DNA of 64,000 nt from Methylotenera sp. (GTDB lineage Bacteria > Pseudomonadota > Gammaproteobacteria > Burkholderiales > Methylophilaceae): NCBI GenBank assembly GCA_030652995.1, contig JAUSAG010000009.1:124001-188000 (forward strand). The letters run 5' to 3'. The notes beneath the pieces were generated by a model. It searched no databases. It saw only the letters and a list, made by a program, of their open reading frames with translations, and was not told the DNA's origin. The translations under genes were made by a program, and so were the position numbers. Shown here piece by piece: positions 51,135 to 61,269 of this stretch. Within the stretch, counting starts at the first letter, position 1. Each line of letters starts with the position of its first letter.

Positions 51135-52502
51135 TCAGCCTGTAGTTAATCTGTTTATATCATTATAAAGCGCTAAAACCATGATGCTACCAAGCAAAAT
51201 GAAGCCTACTTTTTGACCAAAATTCATCACTGCTTCAGATACTGGTTTTTTTGTAAAAAATTCAACCATATAATACATGAAATGACCGCCGTCTAATATG
51301 GGAATGGGTAATAGATTTAACACACCTATACTTATACTAATCAGTGCTAAAAAGCCAATAAATACTTTAATGCCCATATTTGCACTTTGCCCGGCATAAC
51401 TGGCAATGGTTACCGGTCCGCTCATGCCTTTCCATGACACCTGTCCCACCAGCATATTGCCTAGCATTTTTAAGCTAAATATTGCAGTGTCCCAAGTTTT
51501 CTCTACGGCTTTAACCAGCGCACCAGCTGCTGAGTAATGGCTAGTGACTAAAAACTGATCAAACTGAGATTGATCAATTTTAAATGCAGCGCCAATACGC
51601 CCTATCGTTTGATCATTTTCAACGACAGAATCAGGCTTAACACTAAATCTGATTTCCTCCGCATCCCGTTGAACTAAAATATCAACATTTACATCAGGGT
51701 GCTGTTGAATCTCTTGTACAAAAAACTCCCAATTATTGACTTTATTTTGATTGATCGCCAATATCAAATCATTTGGTTTTAAGCCTGCTATTTGTGCAGG
51801 GCTATTTTTTGCAATTTCACCAATCACAGCAGGCATCTCAGGGCGATAAATAGTTAACCCTAGTTTTTCTAAAATATCCAGCTTAGCATCATCATAATCA
51901 AGCGTTGATACATCAATTTGGTATGCATGCATTTCATTTTTAGCGTTGATTGCCTGAATCTCTATCTGCTTATTTTTCATTGATTCTTGTAACAATAGCC
52001 AGCGCACATCTTGCCAAGTTGCAACGTCTTTGTTGTTAACTTTTTGAATGACATCACCAGCTCTGATACTAGTAGCGGCTGCAGGGCTATGCTCAATGAT
52101 ATTGCCTACAATAGGTTTTAAGCCAACAACGCCCATCATAAACAATAACCAATAAAGAATGATCGCCAACAATAGGTTTGCTAACGGCCCTGCCAACACA
52201 ATAGCCATGCGCTTACCCACGCTTTGACGATTTAGCGCACGTGCCATATCATGACTCACAAACGTTTCATCCTGGCTAAATTGATCTTCACCCAACATTT
52301 TCACGTAGCCACCTAACGGAATCGCTGCAATTACAAATTCCGTTTGATCTGCACCAAACTTTTTACTCCATAACGGCTTGCCGAAACCCACTGAAAACTT
52401 TAACACTTTGACGCCACACCATCTGGCAACTTGAAAGTGACCATACTCATGGACTGTGACCAGCAAACCTATGGTAAATATAAAGGCTAAAGCTGTTAAC
52501 AT
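51135..52502 (-). CDS. rseP: RIP metalloprotease RseP
   Basis: VTVHEYGHFQVARWCGVKV HEYGH motif, PDZ domains, NLLPIPILDGGH. Confidence 0.96.
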   Translation of the reverse strand: MLTALAFIFTIGLLVTVHEYGHFQVARWCGVKVLKFSVGFGKPLWSKKFGADQTEFVIAAIPLGGYVKMLGEDQFSQDETFVSHDMARALNRQSVGKRMAIVLAGPLANLLLAIILYWLLFMMGVVGLKPIVGNIIEHSPAAATSIRAGDVIQKVNNKDVATWQDVRWLLLQESMKNKQIEIQAINAKNEMHAYQIDVSTLDYDDAKLDILEKLGLTIYRPEMPAVIGEIAKNSPAQIAGLKPNDLILAINQNKVNNWEFFVQEIQQHPDVNVDILVQRDAEEIRFSVKPDSVVENDQTIGRIGAAFKIDQSQFDQFLVTSHYSAAGALVKAVEKTWDTAIFSLKMLGNMLVGQVSWKGMSGPVTIASYAGQSANMGIKVFIGFLALISISIGVLNLLPIPILDGGHFMYYMVEFFTKKPVSEAVMNFGQKVGFILLGSIMVLALYNDINRLTTG

Positions 52503-53761
52503 TATTTAATCACCACTTTTAAAGTTTGCGGAGGCGCGCTTGAGTACTTGTGTTTCAGCCAATTTTTTGCAGACTGCCTCGCGCTGGCGTCAACTGCAAC
52601 CAATTGCTCAATTGAAGTCACAGTATCAATCTTGGATGCTAACAAAACAGACTCAATGATGGCAGGAATATCCATAAAACCGATGCCCTCTGCCAAGAAC
52701 GCCTCTACAGCAATTTCATTGGCCGCATTTAAAATAGTAGGTGCAGTGCCGCCCACTTTTAATGCCTCATAAGCTAAACGTAAGCATGGAAAGCGTATCG
52801 GGTCGGGCTCACCAAAATCTAATCTCCCGATTTTTACTAAATCCAGACCACTCACGCCGCTGTGCAGTCTATTTGGGTAACCTAAACCATAAGCGATAGG
52901 CGTACGCATATCAGGATTCCCTAATTGAGCCAACACACTGCCATCAATATACTCAACCATAGAGTGAATGATGCTTTGTGGATGTATTACTACATCAATC
53001 TGTGATGGTGCCGCATTAAATAACCAATGCGCTTCAATGACCTCTAGTCCTTTATTCATCATCGTCGCAGAGTCAATTGTAATTTTAGGCCCCATCACCC
53101 AGTTGGGGTGATTTAACGCTTGGGCACGCGTCACAGATTGTAGTTCTGATAGGCTTGCATTACGAAAGGGGCCGCCAGATGCAGTTAATAGAACGCGCTT
53201 CACGCCACTGTCAGCCAGATGCTCACGTTTTACATTTGGCATCACTTGAAATATCGCGTTATGCTCACTATCAATCGGGAGCAAAGTAGCGCCACCCTCA
53301 GCCACTGCTTGCATAAACAGATTGCCTGCCATGACAAGTGTTTCTTTGTTGGCGAGTAAAATACGCTTACCCGCGTACGCTGCCGCCATAGCCGGATGCA
53401 AGCCAGCTGCACCAACAATTGCCGCCATCACAACATCTACCGATTCATGCGCGGCTACTTCACTCAATGCACTTTCACCCTGCAACACAATTGTGCTTAC
53501 GCCTGCATCTTTCAGTTGTGCAGTTAACTCAGTTGCGGCACTTGCATCTAACATCACTGCATATTGGGGGGTGTGCTTTTTACATAGCTTAAATAAACTG
53601 TTGACGTTAGTGCTTGCGGTTAAAGCAAACACGTTAAACCGTTGTGGGTGTTGTGAAATAACCTCTAGGGTTTGCACACCAATCGTGCCTGTTGCCCCCA
53701 ATATGGTTACATTTTGAACAGCCACTTGTTGCGAGTTGTAATCTGTCGGTGCATTATGCAT
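52502..53761 (-). CDS. dxr: 1-deoxy-D-xylulose 5-phosphate reductoisomerase
   Basis: VTILGATGTIGVQTLEVI, LLANKETLVMAG, SEHNAIFQ; start chosen at MHNAPTD. Confidence 0.95.
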   Translation of the reverse strand: MHNAPTDYNSQQVAVQNVTILGATGTIGVQTLEVISQHPQRFNVFALTASTNVNSLFKLCKKHTPQYAVMLDASAATELTAQLKDAGVSTIVLQGESALSEVAAHESVDVVMAAIVGAAGLHPAMAAAYAGKRILLANKETLVMAGNLFMQAVAEGGATLLPIDSEHNAIFQVMPNVKREHLADSGVKRVLLTASGGPFRNASLSELQSVTRAQALNHPNWVMGPKITIDSATMMNKGLEVIEAHWLFNAAPSQIDVVIHPQSIIHSMVEYIDGSVLAQLGNPDMRTPIAYGLGYPNRLHSGVSGLDLVKIGRLDFGEPDPIRFPCLRLAYEALKVGGTAPTILNAANEIAVEAFLAEGIGFMDIPAIIESVLLASKIDTVTSIEQLVAVDASARQSAKNWLKHKYSSAPPQTLKVVIK

Positions 53762-54578
53762 GCGCTTGTAGTCCTGCAAAAGGTGAAAGGTAAATACAGA
53801 ACAAAGCAATCGCCAAGGTTGGAATAAGGCCATCTATTCTATCCAAAATTCCACCATGACCAGGTAATAACTGGCCGCTATCTTTTAAGCCAGCTTGACG
53901 CTTCAATAGTGATTCAAAAAGATCGCCCATGATGCTCAACATCACGATTAACCACAAGCCAACAATTAACCAAAGACTATATTGTTTTAAGTAACATAGG
54001 ACAGCACCGTATAAAGTAATCGTAACCATGGCACCGGCGACCCCTTCCCATGTTTTTCCAGGGCTAATTTCCGGGGCGAGTTTATGACGACCAAAGCGCT
54101 TCCCTGCAAAATAAGCTGCGCTATCGGCAATACTAACCGCAGCAATTGTTGCTAACAACAACCAAGGACTAATCGCATGTAGACCCATAAAACCCAACCA
54201 AGTAGCTAGCAAAAGCAACAACCCTAGCATGGCCATCATTAAGCGATTAGTGCATGTTTTACGTGTAATAAGCCATATCGGTGCAATCACCAGCCAAAAT
54301 AACGTTGATAACCCTAGTAAGATCAACACAATGTAATGCTGATAAGCTGCGAGTGGTGATTTTGAAATAAAAGCGATAAATAAGCCTAATAGAAATGCGC
54401 TCACCACAAAAAATAACTTTTGAGTTTGATTGAGTTTAATTAAATCGGACCACTCCCAAACACCGATTAAAATAATCGCTAGCGTGAGAACAGCCCAAGT
54501 TTCAACTGAGGCTAAAAAAAGTGCCGTTAAAATTCCAACAATAAGTACGGCAGCGGTAATAACTCGTGTTCTCAGCAT
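53754..54578 (-). CDS. cdsA: phosphatidate cytidylyltransferase
   Basis: SPGKTWEGVAGAM...GDLFESLLKRQAGLKDSGQLLPGHGGILDRIDGL. Confidence 0.95.
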   Translation of the reverse strand: MLRTRVITAAVLIVGILTALFLASVETWAVLTLAIILIGVWEWSDLIKLNQTQKLFFVVSAFLLGLFIAFISKSPLAAYQHYIVLILLGLSTLFWLVIAPIWLITRKTCTNRLMMAMLGLLLLLATWLGFMGLHAISPWLLLATIAAVSIADSAAYFAGKRFGRHKLAPEISPGKTWEGVAGAMVTITLYGAVLCYLKQYSLWLIVGLWLIVMLSIMGDLFESLLKRQAGLKDSGQLLPGHGGILDRIDGLIPTLAIALFCIYLSPFAGLQAHA

Positions 54579-54638
54579 CTTTATAGACTTTTAGCTTAGT
54601 TGAATATTATTGGAAAATAGAAAGCGAATATAACAAAC

Positions 54639-55397
54639 CTAATTTTTAGGTTCTGAAAGTTGCTCGCTAGTGCGGCCAAAACGGCGTTCACGCTGTTGAT
54701 AAGATTGAATTGCCAAATTAAATGTAGCCTCATTAAAGTCTGGCCATAGGGTATCGGTAAAATAAAGTTCAGAATAAGCCAGTTGCCATAATAAAAAATT
54801 GCTTATTCTTTTTTCGCCGCCGGTGCGTATAAATAAATCAGGCTCAGGTGCATAACTTATCGACAAATGCGGTGTTAAATGCTCTTCTCGATAATGACCG
54901 GTTAGCTGTGGCAGAGCTTGCTGCATTTTATTGACAGCTTGCAGCACATCCCATCGCCCACCATAATTAGCCGCGATGGTTAAAATTAAACCGGTATTAT
55001 TGGCTGTCAGCTTTTCAGATTCATCAATTTGAGTAATCAGTGCCGCGTCAAACCGACTGCGATCACCAATCATCACCAGCTTAATATTGTTTTGATGCAA
55101 CTTCACCACCTCTCGCTTAAGCGCGCTCATAAACAAGCCCATCAAAAACGAAACTTCTTCGGCAGGTCTGCGCCAATTTTCACTACTAAATGCAAATAGT
55201 GTTAAATACTCTACTTTTAGTTGCACACATTGCTTGACTAAATCACGCACGGTTTCAACGCCGCGCTTATGCCCAGCAATGCGCGGTAAAAAACGTTTAC
55301 GTGCCCAGCGACCATTGCCATCCATAATCACTGCAATATGCTTCGGTATCTCGGCAACGTAAGGGACATGCTGTGTAGTACTATTGAATAGACCCAA
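54639..55397 (-). CDS. uppS: undecaprenyl diphosphate synthase
   Basis: HIAVIMDGNGRWARKRFLPRIAGHKRGVETVR, TLFAFSSENWRRP. Confidence 0.96.
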   Translation of the reverse strand: MGLFNSTTQHVPYVAEIPKHIAVIMDGNGRWARKRFLPRIAGHKRGVETVRDLVKQCVQLKVEYLTLFAFSSENWRRPAEEVSFLMGLFMSALKREVVKLHQNNIKLVMIGDRSRFDAALITQIDESEKLTANNTGLILTIAANYGGRWDVLQAVNKMQQALPQLTGHYREEHLTPHLSISYAPEPDLFIRTGGEKRISNFLLWQLAYSELYFTDTLWPDFNEATFNLAIQSYQQRERRFGRTSEQLSEPKN

Positions 55398-55472
55398 ATC
55401 AAGACTCCATATCTTCGAGGCTTGAGGCTTCGTATTGAAAATATTTTATTTTTTCTAAATCAATATCCAACT

Positions 55473-56030
55473 CTAAACCGCCATCAAATCTGTTTCTTTA
55501 ACTTGTAGCATTTTATCTACATCAGCCACTGCTTTATCCGTCGCCTTTTGAATATCATCTTGCGCACGACGCTCATCATCTTCTGAGATTTCTTTGTCTT
55601 TAATCAGTTTCTTAAGCGTATCATTTGCATCACGACGTACATTACGGATCGCAACTTTTGCACCTTCCCCCTCTGTACGTACAATTTTAGTTAAATCTCG
55701 GCGACGCTCTTCTGTCAGCATTGGCATTGGCACGCGAATTAAATCACCATTGGTCGCTGGGTTTAAGCCTAAATCGCAGTCACGAATCGCTTTTTCAACT
55801 TTTCCTATCATGTTTTTTTCATAAGGCTGCACATTGATTGTGCGCGAGTCACCTAAATTGACGTTTGCCACCTGATTTACCGCCACCATAGAGCCGTAAT
55901 ATTCCACCATTACGTGATCTAGTAAACCAACATGTGCGCGGCCTGTACGAATTTTAGCTAAGTCATTTTTAAGTGACTCTAATGATTTTTGCATTTTCTG
56001 TTCTGCAGTTTTTTTAATATCTTCAAGCAT
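55473..56030 (-). CDS. frr: ribosome recycling factor
   Basis: [47 protein letters not shown]. Confidence 0.96.
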   Translation of the reverse strand: MLEDIKKTAEQKMQKSLESLKNDLAKIRTGRAHVGLLDHVMVEYYGSMVAVNQVANVNLGDSRTINVQPYEKNMIGKVEKAIRDCDLGLNPATNGDLIRVPMPMLTEERRRDLTKIVRTEGEGAKVAIRNVRRDANDTLKKLIKDKEISEDDERRAQDDIQKATDKAVADVDKMLQVKETDLMAV

Positions 56031-56077
56031 TTATTTCTCCAACATTACTTCTTAAATTTTCCACTTATTACTCATGA

Positions 56078-56794
56078 TTAAGGTAATACTTTAGTGCCTT
56101 CATCCTCGCCCATTATTACTCTTTTTAATGCACCTTGTTTAAAAATACTAAAGACTGAAATAGGCAACTTTTGATCACGGCACAAGGTCAGCGCTGTCGC
56201 ATCCATCACCTTAAGATTTTTAATAATGGCCTCATCAAAACTCAGTGTTTTGTAACGCATGGCCTCTGGGTTGGTTTTTGGATCATCTGTATAAACGCCA
56301 TCCACTTTAGTGGCTTTAATTACAATTTCAGCATTCATCTCCATACCACGCAATGCGGCAGCCGTATCTGTAGTAAAGAACGGGTTACCGGTACCCGCGC
56401 CAAAAATCACCACACGCCCTTCTTCTAAGTAGCGAATAGCTTTGCCACGAATGTAAGGCTCCGCCACCTGTTCAATGCTTAAGGCAGATTGCACACGCGC
56501 ATTTAAACCGATATTCTTCATTGCATCTTGTAGCGCCATTGCATTCATCACAGTAGCCAACATACCCATGTAATCGGCCGTTGCCCTATCCATGCCTTCT
56601 GCCGCCGGAGCCACGCCACGAAAAATATTACCGCCGCCTATCACTACGGCTACTTGCACGCCTAAATCGACGATCTCTTTGATTTCATTCACTATGCGGG
56701 TAATGGTAGCGCGATTGATACCATAAGCATCATCTCCCATTAAAGCCTCGCCAGAAAGTTTAAGTAAAATACGCTTATAGGCTGGTGCAGACAC
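56078..56794 (-). CDS. pyrH: UMP kinase
   Basis: [54 protein letters not shown]. Confidence 0.96.
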   Translation of the reverse strand: MSAPAYKRILLKLSGEALMGDDAYGINRATITRIVNEIKEIVDLGVQVAVVIGGGNIFRGVAPAAEGMDRATADYMGMLATVMNAMALQDAMKNIGLNARVQSALSIEQVAEPYIRGKAIRYLEEGRVVIFGAGTGNPFFTTDTAAALRGMEMNAEIVIKATKVDGVYTDDPKTNPEAMRYKTLSFDEAIIKNLKVMDATALTLCRDQKLPISVFSIFKQGALKRVIMGEDEGTKVLP

Positions 56795-56898
56795 GAGGAT
56801 TCCTCTAATTTAAAGTTTGCTTATTTAAGCATAAAATGACAGTCTTAGGCACAAAATTAAACCTAAGAATGATGAGTTTTTGATGAGTTATCACTAAA

Positions 56899-56934
56899 AA
56901 AAATGGACTAAGCATCGCGCCTAATCCATTTTTC
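56899..56934 (-). terminator. terminator-like hairpin downstream of tsf
   Basis: AAAAAATGGActaagcatcgcgcctaaTCCATTTTT. Confidence 0.7.
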
Positions 56935-56974
56935 ATGACTATCCGGCAACTTGTTGCGTTACCGTAAGACCCAA

Positions 56975-57850
56975 CTAAACCTTAGCAGCGGCTGCAACTT
57001 CTGCCGCATAATCAACAACGGCTTTCTCAATGCCTTCACCCACTGTAAACATAGTAAATGATGCAACGGTTGCGCCTTTTGATTTCAGCAGTTGCTCAAT
57101 CGTGAACTTGTCATCTTTAACAAAAACCTGGCTTAACAAAGTCACTTCTTTCAAGAACTTTTGCACAGTGCCATCAGCAATTTTTTCTAACATAGCTTCA
57201 GGCTTGCCAGCTTCTTTTGCTTTTTCAATGGCTACACGACGCTCAGTTTCAATCAGGCTGGCATCAATACCAGAAACATCTAACGCTTTCGGTTTAGCTG
57301 CAGCAATATGCATTGCGATATCCCTAGCTAAAACATCATCACCGCCAACCAAATCGACTAACACACCGATTTTGCTACCATGTACATAACTAGCAAGTTT
57401 GCCTTGCACCACTGGACGCACAAAACGACGTGGTGTAATGTTTTCACCAATTTTACCCACTAGCTGTGCACGGGTTTCTTCTACCGTAGCGCCACGCATT
57501 GCAAGCACGTTAACGGCTTCAATGTCAGCTGCATCGCTCACTGCAATTATATCAGCGAGTTCATTCACAAATTTTAAAAAGTCTTCGTTTTTAGCACAGA
57601 AATCTGTTTCAGAATTCACTTCAACCATCGCGCCAGTTTTACCATCGGCACTAATACTGATACCTACTGTACCTTCAGCGGCAACGCGACCAGCAGCTTT
57701 GCTTGCTTTATTACCAAAACGAACACGTAAAATTTCTTCAGCACGCGTCATGTCACCTTCAGCTTCAGTTAAAGCTTTTTTACAATCCATCATAGGCGCA
57801 TCAGTGCGCTCACGTAATTCTTTTACCATGCTTGCGGTAATTTCAGCCAT
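56975..57850 (-). CDS. tsf: elongation factor Ts
   Basis: [34 protein letters not shown]. Confidence 0.97.
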   Translation of the reverse strand: MAEITASMVKELRERTDAPMMDCKKALTEAEGDMTRAEEILRVRFGNKASKAAGRVAAEGTVGISISADGKTGAMVEVNSETDFCAKNEDFLKFVNELADIIAVSDAADIEAVNVLAMRGATVEETRAQLVGKIGENITPRRFVRPVVQGKLASYVHGSKIGVLVDLVGGDDVLARDIAMHIAAAKPKALDVSGIDASLIETERRVAIEKAKEAGKPEAMLEKIADGTVQKFLKEVTLLSQVFVKDDKFTIEQLLKSKGATVASFTMFTVGEGIEKAVVDYAAEVAAAAKV

Positions 57851-57942
57851 TTTAAGCTCCTTAATTTAAATAAACTACATTAAAAAAGTAGTTTAGTAAT
57901 TTGATTTAATTATATATTTTATATTCTAAATTATTAAAATCA

Positions 57943-57967
57943 AAAAGGGGCTCGAAGCCCCTTTTTT
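57943..57967 (-). terminator. intrinsic hairpin between rpsB and tsf
   Basis: AAAAAGGGGCTcgaAGCCCCTTTTTT. Confidence 0.88.
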
Positions 57968-57978
57968 AATTAGAACAA

Positions 57979-58716
57979 TTACTCTGCTACGGCTTCAGCG
58001 ACTTCTTCGTTAGCTGATTTAACAATCTCAGTAATTACAGAGCTACGACCCTCTAATACCGCATCAGCAATACCACGCGCATACAAACGAATTGCACGAC
58101 TAGAGTCATCGTTACCAGGAATCACATAAGCGATGCCATCAGGTGAGTTGTTAGTATCAACAATACCGATTACAGGGATGCCTAATTTTGCCGCTTCAGT
58201 AATTGCACCACTTTCATGGCCAACGTCAATAATGAAAATAGCGTCTGGTAAACCGCCCATTTCTTTAATACCTCCGATTGAACGCTCTAGTTTCTCAACT
58301 TCACGCTTGTAACCTAAGGCTTCTTTTTTACCGAATTTTTCAATGCTACCATCCAACAACATCGCTTCAAAGTCATGCAGGCGTTTGATAGATTGCTTAA
58401 CTGTTTTAAAGTTAGTTAACATACCACCTAACCAACGGTGATTAACATAAGCACAACCCGCACGGCTAGCTTCTTCTTTTACGATATCGCGCGCTTGGCG
58501 TTTAGTACCTACGAATAAAATACGACCCTTGTTTGCTGCCAATGTACGCACATGTTTAAGTGCTTCTTCAAACAATGGCAATGTTTTTTCAAGGTTAACA
58601 ATATGGATTTTGTTGCGATCGCCAAAAATGAACGGTGCCATTTTTGGGTTCCAGTAACGGGTTTGATGGCCGAAGTGAACGCCGGCTTCTAACATATCAC
58701 GCATAGTGACTGACAT
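57979..58716 (-). CDS. rpsB: 30S ribosomal protein S2
   Basis: [45 protein letters not shown]. Confidence 0.98.
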   Translation of the reverse strand: MSVTMRDMLEAGVHFGHQTRYWNPKMAPFIFGDRNKIHIVNLEKTLPLFEEALKHVRTLAANKGRILFVGTKRQARDIVKEEASRAGCAYVNHRWLGGMLTNFKTVKQSIKRLHDFEAMLLDGSIEKFGKKEALGYKREVEKLERSIGGIKEMGGLPDAIFIIDVGHESGAITEAAKLGIPVIGIVDTNNSPDGIAYVIPGNDDSSRAIRLYARGIADAVLEGRSSVITEIVKSANEEVAEAVAE

Positions 58717-58747
58717 AATATTTCTCTTTTCAAAAGGGTTATGAATT

Positions 58748-58823
58748 CACACAACTCCAAAAACACTTTAATAAATTAAGCCTTATTAGACCTAAACCAA
58801 AGCACCCCTGAATGGGTTGTGTG
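58748..58823 (-). promoter_or_regulatory. candidate structured 5' leader of rpsB
   Basis: Inverted repeat CACACAAC (58748-58755) / GTTGTGTG (58816-58823), just upstream of rpsB. Confidence 0.4.
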
Positions 58824-59019
58824 TAAATTTTTACATGGTCTATTGATTAACATATTGCTTAACAACATACGTACATAATTTTTTGCTAAATTTGCAAAGA
58901 CGATATGATAGCATTAAGCCATTGAGTTTGCCAGCACAATCAACACTTAAGGGTAAAGTAAGCCGGCGCTAAGATTTACTCTTATCGTTAATAGCCTTAG
59001 GTTTTTCAACGTTCAGCGA

Positions 59020-59300
59020 ACCACCCCACCGTAAACGACGGAGCTTCCAACTTCACAGGCGCAAACGCGACGCTAGGCCTGCGGCCCAGCACCACGACTA
59101 ACAGCGCATCCATTAGCAGTAGCAGTAGCAGTTGCCCCTGCCGCTATCATGCGTTGTGCTTTATTGTGAATTTTGATAGCGGTGTTGCTATACCCATCGT
59201 GCTTCACACCATGTTTACCTCAAGCACACATTCTGACTCGAATTTATCTCTAATGTGCAACAATAACGTTTTGCCATAGCCTTTTTAGGACTAGCATTTA
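59020..59300 (-). pseudogene. decayed 3' end of a tnpB-like (IS200/IS605 OrfB) gene with right-end/guide-RNA-like tail
   Basis: Minus strand GKHGVKHDGYSNTAIKIHNKAQRMIAAGATATATANGCAVSRGAGPQA* (59073-59219), next frame ...RRPSVAFAPVKLEAPSFTVG, then GGAAGCTCCGTCGTTTACGGTGGGGTGGTTCGC. Confidence 0.55.
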
Positions 59301-59342
59301 CACGCAAACTGATAAAATCAGCTAGTACTGGATATATGAACC

Positions 59343-60179
59343 CTAAATAGTTGCTGGCACGCCTATCACGCGCATTACTTTATCGACATCCATACGAAGA
59401 AGCTGCGCAATGTCGCGATAATCGTCAGGTAGCGCGGCATCATCCCATCCGTTAGCAGAGTGGCGAGCTAAATTAACAGCAAATCTTACGTTCAGAACTC
59501 GCTGCTCTTGGGATGCCTGATCTTGCATCAATTTGGAAAGTAATGGGGGTAGCTGAAATACCTCGACTATTCTTTGTTGCAACTCCTGCAATTGAAAACC
59601 TAATACCTCTTGCTGTACCGCTTTACTGCGTAACGATTTATCTGCCGCCTGCATGGCACACATTGCGTTCATTTTATCTGGCGCGTAGCACCACATAAGC
59701 ATTTCCGACAAATCATGCAGCAATGTGGCAATCAACACTTCTTCAGCATGTAAATCCATTAAATGTGCCGCCCACTCTGCTGCAAACTTAGCGGCACGGT
59801 GTGCACGTCGAATTAACCTGAGCAAATGCATCAATGCTTGTAAATTAGCTTTAAGTGTATCTTCAACCAAAGGTGTGGGAGGAATGTTCCGAAAAAATGC
59901 AGACGTCCCCATCATTAAAATGGCCTGCTCGACTTCAACTAAATCCTGCAACTGACTCCTGCTTCTATGTTTTTGTGAGTAGCTTAATACTTTGAACACC
60001 ATCATGGGATCATTGTGTACAACCGTAGCTATGGCTCGCGCACTGATATTATCTTCATCTTGCTGCAATTGACCTAGCTCACGTGCGGTAAGTTTAAGGA
60101 CGGGGATTGCCGCGGTGCTAATATAATCCACCCATGCGTTAATATCTTTTGCAGCCAACTCTACAGGTACAGATGCCAT
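59343..60179 (-). CDS. HDOD domain signalling protein
   Basis: IPVLKLTARELGQLQQDEDNISARAIATVVHNDPMMVFKVLSYS...EEVLIATLLHDLSEMLMW. Confidence 0.85.
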   Translation of the reverse strand: MASVPVELAAKDINAWVDYISTAAIPVLKLTARELGQLQQDEDNISARAIATVVHNDPMMVFKVLSYSQKHRSRSQLQDLVEVEQAILMMGTSAFFRNIPPTPLVEDTLKANLQALMHLLRLIRRAHRAAKFAAEWAAHLMDLHAEEVLIATLLHDLSEMLMWCYAPDKMNAMCAMQAADKSLRSKAVQQEVLGFQLQELQQRIVEVFQLPPLLSKLMQDQASQEQRVLNVRFAVNLARHSANGWDDAALPDDYRDIAQLLRMDVDKVMRVIGVPATI

Positions 60180-60409
60180 TTACAATCCTCCTAAGGTATT
60201 TTCGTATCTTACATCTTAAAACTTACAATCTAAAACAGAAACAACAGCATAAAAGCATGATTAACCATAGTTTCGTTTTATTTTAACAATTCAATTATGT
60301 GCAATCTAAGCTGGAGTTTTAATCATTAAAGCTAAAACATCTAAGGGGATTCGGCACCGACACGTCGGCTATGTTAAAATTAGCCAATACAAACCTTCAC
60401 AAATTCCTC

Positions 60410-61213
60410 ATGGCCATCTCGATTAAAAACCAGCAAGACATTGAAAAAATGCGTATCGCAGGCAAACTAGCTTCTGAAGTACTTGATTTTATTACACCGC
60501 ACGTTGTGCATGGCATCACGACCGATGCACTTGATAAACTATGCCACGACTACATGGTGGATGTGCAAAAATCGATTCCAGCCCCGCTAAATTACGCCCC
60601 CGGTGGACATAAACCTTACCCAAAATCTATTTGCACCTCGATCAATCAGCAAATTTGCCACGGCGTGCCTAGTGACAAGGTATTAAAAAATGGTGATATC
60701 GTGAACATCGATATTACCGTCATCAAAGATGGTTACCATGGTGATACCAGTCGCATGTTTTATATAGGTGAGGTATCAACTCAGGCTAAACGTTTGTGCG
60801 AAATCACTTATCAAGCCATGTGGCTGGGCATAGAAAAAGTTAAACCAGGCGCCACTCTGGGCGATATTGGCTATGCAATTCAATCGTTTTCTGAAAAAAG
60901 TGGCTACAGTGTTGTACGTGAATTTTGCGGTCATGGTATTGGTAAAAAATTCCACGAAGATCCGCAAGTATTGCACTACGGAAAAGCGGGAACTGGGCTT
61001 AAATTACAGGCGGGCATGATGTTTACTATTGAACCGATGATTAATGCGGGCAAGCGCGACATTAAACAAATGCCTGATGGTTGGACGATTGTAACGAAAG
61101 ATCGCAGCCTTTCTGCACAATGGGAACACACGATTTTAGTCACTGAAACCGGTTATGAAGTGATGACATCATCAAGTGGCGCGCCACCTACGCCTGACTT
61201 TATTTCTAAATAA
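60410..61213 (+). CDS. map: type I methionine aminopeptidase
   Basis: MAISIKNQQDIEKMRIAGKLASEVLD, NGDIVNIDITVIKDGYHGDTSRMF, GHGIGKKFHEDPQVLHYG. Confidence 0.96.
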   Translation: MAISIKNQQDIEKMRIAGKLASEVLDFITPHVVHGITTDALDKLCHDYMVDVQKSIPAPLNYAPGGHKPYPKSICTSINQQICHGVPSDKVLKNGDIVNIDITVIKDGYHGDTSRMFYIGEVSTQAKRLCEITYQAMWLGIEKVKPGATLGDIGYAIQSFSEKSGYSVVREFCGHGIGKKFHEDPQVLHYGKAGTGLKLQAGMMFTIEPMINAGKRDIKQMPDGWTIVTKDRSLSAQWEHTILVTETGYEVMTSSSGAPPTPDFISK

Positions 61214-61269
61214 GCAATCGCTTTAATGCGGTGATCATTTAACAATAATCTTGATGGCGCATCATACCA

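Noticed and set aside
53322-53717. + strand 131-aa ORF
   Set aside because: Antisense shadow of dxr
57030-57869. + strand ORFs of 119 and 156 aa
   Set aside because: Antisense shadows of tsf; low-complexity Ser/Ala composition
60345-60362. CCGACacGTCGG palindrome upstream of map
   Set aside because: A 2-nt loop is too tight for a hairpin, and 12 bp is weak as an operator without a second site
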